Below, in pieces: positions 1 through 5,604 of a stretch of DNA of 8,831 nt. The translations under genes and the position numbers were made by a program. The notes under the pieces were generated by a model. The model was given only the letters and a program-made list of their open reading frames with translations, was not told the origin of the DNA and did no database searches. How positions within the stretch are numbered: position 1 is the stretch's first letter; each line of letters opens with the position of its first letter. Location of the stretch: positions 1 to 8,831 of the forward strand of contig USJY01000040.1 of NCBI GenBank assembly GCA_900555065.1, in the 5' to 3' direction. This DNA comes from an uncultured Eubacteriales bacterium. Its GTDB lineage: Bacteria; Bacillota; Clostridia; Oscillospirales; UMGS1783.

Positions 1-1
1 C

Positions 2-496
2 GAGTATTTGACGACAGACAAGACGGACGTATACTTCTACGGCGCGATCTATGCGGAGGAAATGCATTCCTATGCCGAGTTCGCAGATATAAGAGTCTAT
101 GATTCCATTGACAGGGTTGCGGAGATCGATCACAAGACGTATTTTGAGAAAGATCTACTGGAAATGGCATGGGAGGCAGAGAAAGAATATAATGAACGAG
201 ATGGTGGCGTTGTATATTATCCCAGAGAGGCGTTGTTTTCGACACTGCATTTGCTCAATGATGGAATTTTGCAGATTGCCTATCAGTACAACGATCCGGA
301 ATTTGAAGAGGTGTACGATAAGAACAAAGATCCGGCCTATACGTATGACTACAGCAACTACATGATCATAAATATGCAGTACTATCCCGACTATATGGTA
401 ACGCCGTACTATAGACTGGGCGAGTCAGATATGGGGTTTTACAACGTTGCCAGCAACCTACGCGTTTTGCCCATAGACTGGCAGCCGGCGCGGTGA
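2..496 (+). CDS. C-terminal part of a hypothetical protein, cut by the left edge
   Basis: An open frame runs from the left edge to a TGA at 494-496, giving 164 visible residues. A TTG at 8-10 could serve as a start, but the frame is open upstream of it (Glu-Tyr) and no ribosome binding site can be seen, so I read this as the end of a longer gene. The protein is acidic and very rich in tyrosine (22 in about 162 residues), with clusters such as AYTYDYSNY and QYYPDYMVTPYY. It has no membrane segment in the visible part and no motif I recognise. An exported or surface protein is possible from composition alone, but that is a guess. Base composition is about 44% GC over the first 480 bases by hand count, against roughly 65-70% in sampled stretches of the neighbours, which suggests a different origin. 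It is convergent with aspS and is followed by its own terminator. Confidence 0.6.
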   Translation, partial: EYLTTDKTDVYFYGAIYAEEMHSYAEFADIRVYDSIDRVAEIDHKTYFEKDLLEMAWEAEKEYNERDGGVVYYPREALFSTLHLLNDGILQIAYQYNDPEFEEVYDKNKDPAYTYDYSNYMIINMQYYPDYMVTPYYRLGESDMGFYNVASNLRVLPIDWQPAR

Positions 497-538
497 ACCG
501 CCGGGGCTCTTGCGTACCGGCCGCGGGCGTGTGCGCCT

Positions 539-566
539 GCGCAAAGCCCGTTGCGCGTTTTATTTT
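539..566 (+). terminator. Intrinsic terminator of the left-edge gene
   Basis: A six-base-pair stem GCGCAA (539-544) / TTGCGC (551-556) with loop AGCCCG is followed by TTTTATTTT (558-566). It lies 43 bases after the TGA of the left-edge gene and has the right polarity to end that transcript. Confidence 0.75.
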
Positions 567-586
567 AAAACAAGCGTCCAACGCAT

Positions 587-621
587 AAAAAAGCCCTGCC
601 GTAAAGCAGGGCTTTTCTGTT
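587..621. terminator. Bidirectional intrinsic terminator between convergent genes
   Basis: An eleven-pair stem AAAAGCCCTGC (589-599) / GCAGGGCTTTT (606-616) encloses a six-base loop. The + strand reads TTTTCTGTTTG after the stem, and the - strand reads a run of T (592-587) after it. It can therefore end transcription from both sides. For aspS it would be the operon terminator, about 120 bases after the stop codon; for the left-edge gene it would be a backup behind the stem at 539. Confidence 0.85.
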
Positions 622-642
622 TGTCTGTGTTGTACCTGTCGT

Positions 643-723
643 CTAAGCCCATGTCGGCTTCCAGTCCGTATAGGGGGAGTACCGTACATATTCGCCTTGC
701 AGATCCACGGCACAGGGGCTGTT
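643..723 (-). other. Short orphan reading frame in the aspS 3' untranslated region
   Basis: Between a TAA (726-724) and a TAG (645-643) lies a 26-codon open stretch in the same frame as aspS, ending GEYVRYSPYTDWKPTWA. The aromatic, proline-containing end reads like the tail of a real protein rather than random GC-rich codons. A GTG at 708-706 could start a 21-residue peptide, but I see no ribosome binding site before it. It may be a remnant of a deleted gene or chance; I do not call it a gene. Confidence 0.2.
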
Positions 724-738
724 TTATCCGCTGCCGGA

Positions 739-2529
739 TTACTCCTCCTCTGCCAGCGCGATCCCCAGCTCCTCAAGCTGCTCCGGCTCGACTGGCGCGG
801 GGCACTCGGCCATGAGGTCGGACGCGTTCTGCACCTTGGGGAACGCGATTACGTCGCGAATGCTCTGGGACTTTGTCATGAGCATAAGCAGGCGGTCGAA
901 CCCATAGGCGAGCCCGCCGTGGGGCGGCACGCCGTAGCGGAAAGCTGAAAGCAGAAACCCGAACTGTTCCTCAGCGCGCTGCTCGGTAAAGCCGAGCGCT
1001 TTAAACATGCGCGCCTGCAGCTCGCGATCGTAGATGCGCAGGGAACCGCCGCCGAGCTCGGTGCCGTTGAGTACGATGTCGTATGCTTTGGCGCGCACCT
1101 TTTCCGGCGCGCTCTCCAAAAGCTCGACGTCCTCGTCAACCGGCGCGGTAAAGGGGTGATGCTTTGCCGTATAACGCCGTGCCTGCTCGTCATACTCGAA
1201 CAGGGGGAAGTCCGTAATCCAGACAAATTTATATACGCTGTCGTCCACCATGCCAAGCCTGCCGGCAAGCTCGCAGCGCAGCGCGCCAAGCGCGTCGTAT
1301 ACAATGGACTTGTTGCTGTCGGCAATAATCAGCAGCAGGTCGCCGTCCTTGTAGCCCATGCGCTCTTTGACCGCGCGCACTTCTTCAGCGCTGAGGAACT
1401 TGGCGAAGGAGGACGTCTCCTCACCGCCTACCGAGCGCAGGAAAGCGACGCCTTTTGCGCGGTAGATCTTGACAAAGTCCAGCAGGCCGTCAATCTCACG
1501 GCGGGGGAACTTATCGGCGCAGCCGGTAAAGTTAATGCCGCGCACAGAGCCGCCCGCGGCGAGCGCGCCGGAAAACACCTTAAACTCGCAGTTTGTGAGC
1601 AGATCGGACAGATCGCACAGCTCAAACCCAAAGCGCATATCGGGCTTGTCGGAGCCGAAACGGTCCATTGCTTCCTGATAGGGCAGGCGCTGGATGGGCG
1701 TTTCAACTTCTACGCCAAGCGCCTCTTTAAAGATGTATTTTAAGTAGCCTTCGTTGACGGCGATCACGTCGTCCTGATCCACAAAGCTCATCTCCAGGTC
1801 GATCTGGGTGAACTCAGGCTGTCTGTCTGCGCGCAGGTCCTCGTCGCGGAAGCAGCGCACGATCTGCATATAACGATCGTAACCGGAGAGCATGAGCAGC
1901 TGTTTGTACTGCTGCGGCGACTGGGGCAGGGCGTAAAAGGAGCCGGGGTGGACGCGGGAGGGCACGATATAGTCGCGCGCGCCTTCGGGCGAGCTTTTGA
2001 TGAGCATGGGTGTTTCGATCTCCAGAAAGCCCTGGCTGTCGAAATAGTCGCGGGTGAGCTTTGCGACCTTATGGCGCAGCATGATGTTGCGCTGCATATC
2101 GGGCCGCCGCAGGTCAAGATAACGGTATTTCAAACGCACCTTTTCGTTCGTGCGCGAGTTTTCCTCAATCTCAAACGGCGGCGTTTCAGCCGCGGACAGG
2201 ATGCGCAGTTCGGCCGCGCGCACCTCGATCATGCCCGTGGGCTGCGCCGTATTGACAGTGTCCTCGCTGCGGCGGCGCACCGCGCCGCGCACGCACACGA
2301 CATATTCGCCGCGCAGGCGTTCCGCCTTATCGTGCAGCGCCTTGTTCTCGCCTTCGTCGAACACGATCTGGAGCAGGCCTGTTCTGTCGCGCAGCTCGAT
2401 AAAGATCAGCGCGCCGAGGTTACGGACTGTGCCGACCCAGCCGCATACGGTGACTTCCGCGCCGGCGTCCGCTTCGGACAGGGCGGCGCAGTAATGGGTT
2501 CGTTTCAAGCCTTGCATGGTATCTGCCAT
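739..2529 (-). CDS. aspS: Aspartyl-tRNA synthetase (bacterial type)
   Basis: This cytoplasmic class II synthetase joins aspartate to tRNA-Asp. The 596 residues match the usual bacterial length of about 590. The N-terminal OB-fold anticodon domain covers roughly residues 1-110 (CGWVGTVRNLGALIF near 29-43). The catalytic core carries ETPMLIKSSPEGARDY (172-187), motif 2 with CFRDEDLRADRQPEFTQID (226-244) and motif 3 GGLAYGFDR (538-546). The bacterial GAD insertion lies between motifs 2 and 3. The chosen ATG (2529-2527) has GAGGAGAG (2543-2536) six bases upstream, so Met1 is preferred over Met5. The gene starts 13 bases after the hisS stop, and its ribosome binding site overlaps that stop, so the two are one operon under the T-box. 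Whether the enzyme also charges tRNA-Asn cannot be settled: at the two anticodon-domain positions I associate with specificity it has Leu38 and Asp90. Confidence 0.97.
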   Translation of the reverse strand: MADTMQGLKRTHYCAALSEADAGAEVTVCGWVGTVRNLGALIFIELRDRTGLLQIVFDEGENKALHDKAERLRGEYVVCVRGAVRRRSEDTVNTAQPTGMIEVRAAELRILSAAETPPFEIEENSRTNEKVRLKYRYLDLRRPDMQRNIMLRHKVAKLTRDYFDSQGFLEIETPMLIKSSPEGARDYIVPSRVHPGSFYALPQSPQQYKQLLMLSGYDRYMQIVRCFRDEDLRADRQPEFTQIDLEMSFVDQDDVIAVNEGYLKYIFKEALGVEVETPIQRLPYQEAMDRFGSDKPDMRFGFELCDLSDLLTNCEFKVFSGALAAGGSVRGINFTGCADKFPRREIDGLLDFVKIYRAKGVAFLRSVGGEETSSFAKFLSAEEVRAVKERMGYKDGDLLLIIADSNKSIVYDALGALRCELAGRLGMVDDSVYKFVWITDFPLFEYDEQARRYTAKHHPFTAPVDEDVELLESAPEKVRAKAYDIVLNGTELGGGSLRIYDRELQARMFKALGFTEQRAEEQFGFLLSAFRYGVPPHGGLAYGFDRLLMLMTKSQSIRDVIAFPKVQNASDLMAECPAPVEPEQLEELGIALAEEE

Positions 2530-2535
2530 TGTTTT

Positions 2536-2543
2536 CTCTCCTC
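2536..2543 (-). promoter_or_regulatory. Ribosome binding site of aspS
   Basis: GAGGAGAG on the - strand lies six bases before the aspS ATG and shares base 2543 with the TAG stop of hisS. This fixes the aspS start and implies coupled translation of the two genes. Confidence 0.8.
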
Positions 2544-3802
2544 TATCTCACTGAAATATATTCGTAAAGCGATTCGATGGGAACTTCAACCTGTTCGGAC
2601 TTTGCAAGGTCGCGCAGCGCGGCGACGCCGCGGTCCAGTTCATCGTCGCCCAGTATGGCGGCGTAGCGGCAGCCGAGCTTACCGGCATACTTCATCTGCG
2701 CCTTGAGGCTGCGGCCGCACAGATCTGTCACGCAGGCGAGGCCGAGGCTGCGGAGCTCGTCGGCAAGGGTGGCGGCACGCGCTGCGGCGCGCGGGCCGAG
2801 CGCGGCCAGGAACAGGTCGGGACCCGCGGGGCGCGGGATCTCCACGCCGGTGTTCTCCATCAGCAGCAGCAGGCGTTCCAGGCCCATAGCGAAGCCCAGT
2901 CCGGACAGGGGCGCGCCGCCGAGGTCTTCCGCCAGCCCATCGTACCGGCCGCCGCCAAAGATGGCGGCCTGCGCGCCGATCTGGTTCGAGGTAAATTCAA
3001 AAACAGTGCGGTTGTAATAGTCGAGCCCGCGCACAATGAAGGGGTTGACGGTATAGTCTATCCCCAGCGCGTCCAGACCCGCGCGGACTGCCGCAAAGTG
3101 CTCGGCGCAGTCTCCGCACAGATAGTCGAGTATGGAGGGCGCGCCGGCCTTCAGCGCGCCGCAGACGGGCGATTTACAGTCGAGCAGCCGGAGCGGATTG
3201 GTTTCGAGCCGGCCGAGGCAGGTCTCGCACAAGCGGTCCTTGAACTGCGAATAGTACTCGACCAGCGCCGCCTTGTATCTGGCGCGGCATTCGCGGCAGC
3301 CGATGGAGTTGATTTCAAGCGCGACGCCGGAAATGCCCAGCGTGCGCAGGATATGCGCGCCGAGGGCGATGACTTCGCAGTCCGCAGCGGGCTCGGCCGC
3401 GCCGAACACCTCTACGCCGAACTGGTGGAATTCGCGCAGCCGCCCCGCCTGCGGCTTTTCATAGCGGAAACAGGGGATAATATAATAGGTTTTGAGCGGG
3501 AGCAGGCCGCCGTACAGGCCGTGCTCGAGGACCATGCGCATGACCGACGCGGTGCCCTCCGGGCGCAGCGTGACGCTGCGTCCGCCCTTGTCGTTGAACG
3601 TGTACATCTCTTTCTGGACGACGTCGGTCGCGCCGCCTACGCCGCGTTGGAACAGCTCGGTATGCTCAAAGGTCGGGAACCTCGCCTCCTCATATCCGTA
3701 CCGCCGGCCCGCCTCGCGCATGACCGACTCCAAATACTGCCATTTATAAGCGTCCTGCGGCAAAACGTCGCAGGTGCCCCTGGGCGCCGTGATCTGTGCC
3801 AT
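2543..3802 (-). CDS. hisS: Histidyl-tRNA synthetase
   Basis: This cytoplasmic class II synthetase joins histidine to tRNA-His. Of two in-frame ATGs, the one at 3811 directly abuts AAGGAG (3817-3812), while the one at 3802 lies nine bases after it. The second also gives the usual family start MAQITAPRGTCDVLP, so I chose 3802 (419 residues, normal length). Motif 2 is LRPEGTASVMR (79-89) with CFRYEKPQAGRLREF (111-125). The HisRS-specific motifs are RGLDYYNRT (258-266) and FGGGRYDGL (282-290), and motif 3 is GLGFAMGLERLLLLM (301-315). A C-terminal anticodon-binding domain follows. The insertion domain has eight cysteines in four pairs (169/172, 192/195, 209/214, 229/232), which could bind zinc; I recall similar cysteines in clostridial HisRS. 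It is the first gene of the T-box-controlled hisS-aspS operon. Confidence 0.97.
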   Translation of the reverse strand: MAQITAPRGTCDVLPQDAYKWQYLESVMREAGRRYGYEEARFPTFEHTELFQRGVGGATDVVQKEMYTFNDKGGRSVTLRPEGTASVMRMVLEHGLYGGLLPLKTYYIIPCFRYEKPQAGRLREFHQFGVEVFGAAEPAADCEVIALGAHILRTLGISGVALEINSIGCRECRARYKAALVEYYSQFKDRLCETCLGRLETNPLRLLDCKSPVCGALKAGAPSILDYLCGDCAEHFAAVRAGLDALGIDYTVNPFIVRGLDYYNRTVFEFTSNQIGAQAAIFGGGRYDGLAEDLGGAPLSGLGFAMGLERLLLLMENTGVEIPRPAGPDLFLAALGPRAAARAATLADELRSLGLACVTDLCGRSLKAQMKYAGKLGCRYAAILGDDELDRGVAALRDLAKSEQVEVPIESLYEYISVR

Positions 3803-3811
3803 GTAATCCAT

Positions 3812-3817
3812 CTCCTT
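3812..3817 (-). promoter_or_regulatory. Ribosome binding site deciding the hisS start
   Basis: AAGGAG on the - strand has no spacer before the ATG at 3811 but a nine-base spacer before the ATG at 3802. This rules in favour of the downstream start. Confidence 0.8.
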
Positions 3818-3837
3818 CCGGCTCGTCTATCCTGTAT

Positions 3838-3873
3838 AAAAAACCGCGTCCCCCGTAAAACAAAGGGACGCGG
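3838..3873 (-). terminator. Regulated intrinsic terminator of the T-box leader
   Basis: The stem CCGCGTCCC (3873-3865) / GGGACGCGG (3852-3844) has nine pairs and a twelve-base loop, followed by six T (3843-3838). Its 5' arm contains the bases that pair with the T-box in the antiterminator, so the two folds exclude each other. Confidence 0.9.
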
Positions 3874-3953
3874 AAACCTGGTTTCCCCGTGGTGCCACCC
3901 TTTTTCAGAGGCGTCTCCGCCTCCCTCAAAAGCGTAATATACCCATACTGCCC

Positions 3954-3961
3954 GGTGTTCC
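3954..3961 (-). promoter_or_regulatory. Candidate specifier loop of the T-box
   Basis: GGAACACC follows the helix CCATC/GATCGG and sits opposite AGAGAGGGACG, where the specifier codon of stem I is expected. Three registers are possible: AAC (Asn, 3959-3957), CAC (His, 3957-3955) and ACC (Thr, 3956-3954). CAC fits the downstream gene. AAC is the one followed by a purine and agrees better with the UGGC bulge. The placement is by hand folding only. Confidence 0.5.
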
Positions 3962-4072
3962 GATCCCGCAGCTATCCGCAGGGCGCTTGCAGCCGATGGC
4001 GTCCCTCTCTGGTACGGCGCATTGCGGGGCCGGCGGCGTTTGCCGCGGGCGGGTAGAATTTCCATTTTGCGC

Positions 4073-4474
4073 TTACTTTCCCAGCCGTTCCTGACGCAGC
4101 CGCTGCAGCGTTCCGTCTTTCAGCGCGCGCATAACCAGCTCGGCGGCGGTGAGGTTGGTCGCATAGGGCAGGCCGTGCGTGTCGCACAGGCATAGAAGCT
4201 GATCATGCCGTTCTTCCGGCCCGGCTGTGACAGTATCCCGGAAAAACAGGAGCAGATCGATTTCGTCGTGGGCGATACGCGATGCGATCTGCTGGTCGCC
4301 GCCCTGGCGGCCGGGCATGAACCGATGCACCTTAAGGCCCGTCACGTCCTCCACGAGCTTGCCCGTCGTGCCTGTTGCATACAGATTGTGCCTGCAAAGC
4401 GTGCCGGCGTGTAGAAGGCAAAAGTCGATCATCAGCTGTTTTTTCCTGTCATTGGCGATTAAGGCGATATTCAT
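4073..4474 (-). CDS. mgsA: Methylglyoxal synthase
   Basis: The family converts dihydroxyacetone phosphate to methylglyoxal and phosphate in the cytoplasm, a bypass of lower glycolysis used when sugar phosphates build up. The protein has 133 residues, close to the Bacillus length. Hallmarks are LYATGTTGKL (31-40), GGDQQ (58-62, with Asp60 matching catalytic Asp71 of E. coli), FFRD (77-80) and YATNLTAAE (104-112). Some canonical active-site positions differ: E. coli His19 aligns with Asn8, His98 with Glu87, and the Asp101 segment is one residue shorter with His90-Asp91. Activity is therefore less certain than family membership. AGGAG (4487-4483) lies eight bases before the ATG and overlaps the minD stop, so minD and mgsA are probably coupled. 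A small GC hairpin without a T run (4046-4033) follows the gene, so read-through towards the T-box is possible. Confidence 0.9.
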   Translation of the reverse strand: MNIALIANDRKKQLMIDFCLLHAGTLCRHNLYATGTTGKLVEDVTGLKVHRFMPGRQGGDQQIASRIAHDEIDLLLFFRDTVTAGPEERHDQLLCLCDTHGLPYATNLTAAELVMRALKDGTLQRLRQERLGK

Positions 4475-4485
4475 ACGTACATCTC

Positions 4486-5229
4486 CTACCAGAATTTATA
4501 CAGGGGCCGGCTGCGTCCGTCGACCCTGGCCGCAATATTGTCGATCGCAATGGCGGCGGGCTCTCTGCCGCAGCAGACCGGGAATCCCCCGTTTGTCATA
4601 AGGATGACGTTGCGGTCTTCCGGGACCAGGCCGAGCAGCCTGACTGCGGTAATGTCGATAATCTCGTCTATGTTGGAGAACAGTCCGCTCTTGATGAGCG
4701 TGGGCGTAACGCGGTTGACGATGAGCCGCTGTTTCTTTGCCGGAAGCAGCTGGGCGGTGCGGTCCGCGTCCCGAATGGCGGTATTTTCCGGCGTGGTCAC
4801 GATCAGGAGCAGGTCGCAAAGTCCGCTGATGATACGGTGTACGCGGCCGGCGCCAGCCGGACAGTCCAGAATAATATGATCGTATTGTTCGGCCGTCTGC
4901 GAAAGCAGCGCCTGCAGGTTCTTTTCCGTCATGAGCGGGTCGTCCACCTCGGTGGAAGCGCTGATGAAATACAGGTTCGGATAGTTCGGGTGCCGAATCG
5001 CGGCCTCTGCGACCGCGCGGCGTCCGCCGAGGACGTCGGCCAGATTGTAAACGCCGAGATCGGCCAGGCCGAGCAGCAGGTCAAGATTGCGCAGGCCCGC
5101 GTCGCAGTCGATCAGCAGCACGCGGCGGCCCAGCGAAGTCAGCGATGCGGCGATACCTGCGGCTATCGTGGATTTCCCGACGCCGCCTTTTCCCGATGCG
5201 ATTGCCACTACCTGTCCCAAGCCCGTCAC
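4486..5229 (-). CDS. minD: Septum site-determining ATPase MinD
   Basis: MinD is a membrane-associated ATPase that recruits the FtsZ inhibitor MinC. The 247-residue protein has a deviant Walker A GKGGVGKS (13-20) with signature Lys14, switch I DCDAGLRNLD (41-50) and ILDCPAG (120-126). It also has the MinD-like segment NIDEIIDITAVRLLGLVPED (186-205). The frame is open upstream to 5358, but an ATG at 5259 lies inside a promoter. The GTG at 5229 has AGGA (5238-5235) five bases before it and gives the usual short lead before the Walker A, so I chose it. The protein is about 20 residues shorter than typical MinD: it ends SRPLYKFW and lacks the C-terminal amphipathic membrane helix. No minC lies upstream and no minE downstream. 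A FlhG-like or other ParA-family role is possible but fits less well. Confidence 0.85.
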   Translation of the reverse strand: MTGLGQVVAIASGKGGVGKSTIAAGIAASLTSLGRRVLLIDCDAGLRNLDLLLGLADLGVYNLADVLGGRRAVAEAAIRHPNYPNLYFISASTEVDDPLMTEKNLQALLSQTAEQYDHIILDCPAGAGRVHRIISGLCDLLLIVTTPENTAIRDADRTAQLLPAKKQRLIVNRVTPTLIKSGLFSNIDEIIDITAVRLLGLVPEDRNVILMTNGGFPVCCGREPAAIAIDNIAARVDGRSRPLYKFW

Positions 5230-5249
5230 CCGTTTCCTGAATATAGTAT

Positions 5250-5279
5250 AGTGTACCATACCGCGGCGAAAAATGTCAA
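5250..5279 (-). promoter_or_regulatory. Sigma-A type promoter of minD-mgsA
   Basis: On the - strand a perfect TTGACA (5279-5274) is followed after 18 bases by TACACT (5255-5250), which is preceded by TGG (5258-5256), an extended -10 element. Transcription would begin near 5243, leaving a leader of about 14 bases before the GTG start of minD. The unit would be minD-mgsA, with possible read-through to the T-box leader. Confidence 0.7.
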
Positions 5280-5604
5280 TGGGAAATATGCGCGGGTCAG
5301 GCCGGCGATTTGCAGAAAGAAGCGCCGCCATGCGGGGCTGGCGCGAAAGCGGGATCAAAGGCCGTGTCGGCGCGGGAAAACGCGGGCCGGCGCGGGCGAC
5401 GTTGGGTTTAAGACGGCTGGGATGCGAAAAGAATACGCCGGCAAAGTGGGATACAGAGGCGGAAATGGTTCAGCGGCCGCGGCGTCTGCGCGCCGGCAAA
5501 CAGAGCTTTTGGCGCGGGACTGTGCGAACGGGGCCCTGTCCCGGCGCGGCCGGTCAGGGCGCGTCCGACGGCGTCTCGCCGGCCGTGTATCGTTATGCGG
5601 CGGC
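5280..5604. other. Intergenic stretch between PBP2 and minD with no recognised gene
   Basis: These 325 GC-rich bases lie where minC would be expected in related clusters. I read both strands and found no MinC-like segment, no frame with a good start and no RNA motif that I know. Inverted repeats such as GGCCGG/CCGGCC occur near the PBP2 end but have no T run, so I do not call a terminator. The open frames that cross it give arginine-, proline- and alanine-rich translations without family likeness. Confidence 0.5.

Larger units (their letters stand above)
3838..4020 (-). ncRNA. T-box riboswitch leader of hisS-aspS
   Basis: This leader lets RNA polymerase read into hisS only when an uncharged cognate tRNA stabilises an antiterminator. 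On the - strand the order is typical. Stem I begins near GTACC (4015-4011) with the AGAGAG element just after it. The specifier region is GGAACACC (3961-3954), and stem I closes at GGTAT. A stem III hairpin AGGCG/CGCCT follows (3922-3918 / 3913-3909). The conserved T-box AGGGTGGCACCACGG is at 3901-3887. AAGGG (3902-3898) can pair with CCCTT (3867-3863) to form the antiterminator, which competes with the terminator at 3873-3838. The UGGC (3897-3894) is the bulge that pairs with the tRNA acceptor end. No promoter is obvious between mgsA and the leader, so transcription may come from upstream. Confidence 0.93.

Noticed and set aside
1948..2706. Open frame on the + strand opposite the aspS start and hisS end
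   Set aside because: Crosses two real, opposite-strand genes and reads as a shadow of their codon bias.
4033..4046. GC hairpin GCGGC/GCCGC after mgsA as a terminator
   Set aside because: Only five pairs and no T run on the - strand, so termination is unlikely.
5230..5358. Upstream extension of the minD frame (43 codons)
   Set aside because: Contains the promoter and lacks likeness to MinD; the GTG at 5229 has its own ribosome binding site.
5355..5604. A decayed minC in the gap before minD
   Set aside because: I compared all three - strand frames by eye and saw no MinC-like segment; the gap is also too short for the full gene.
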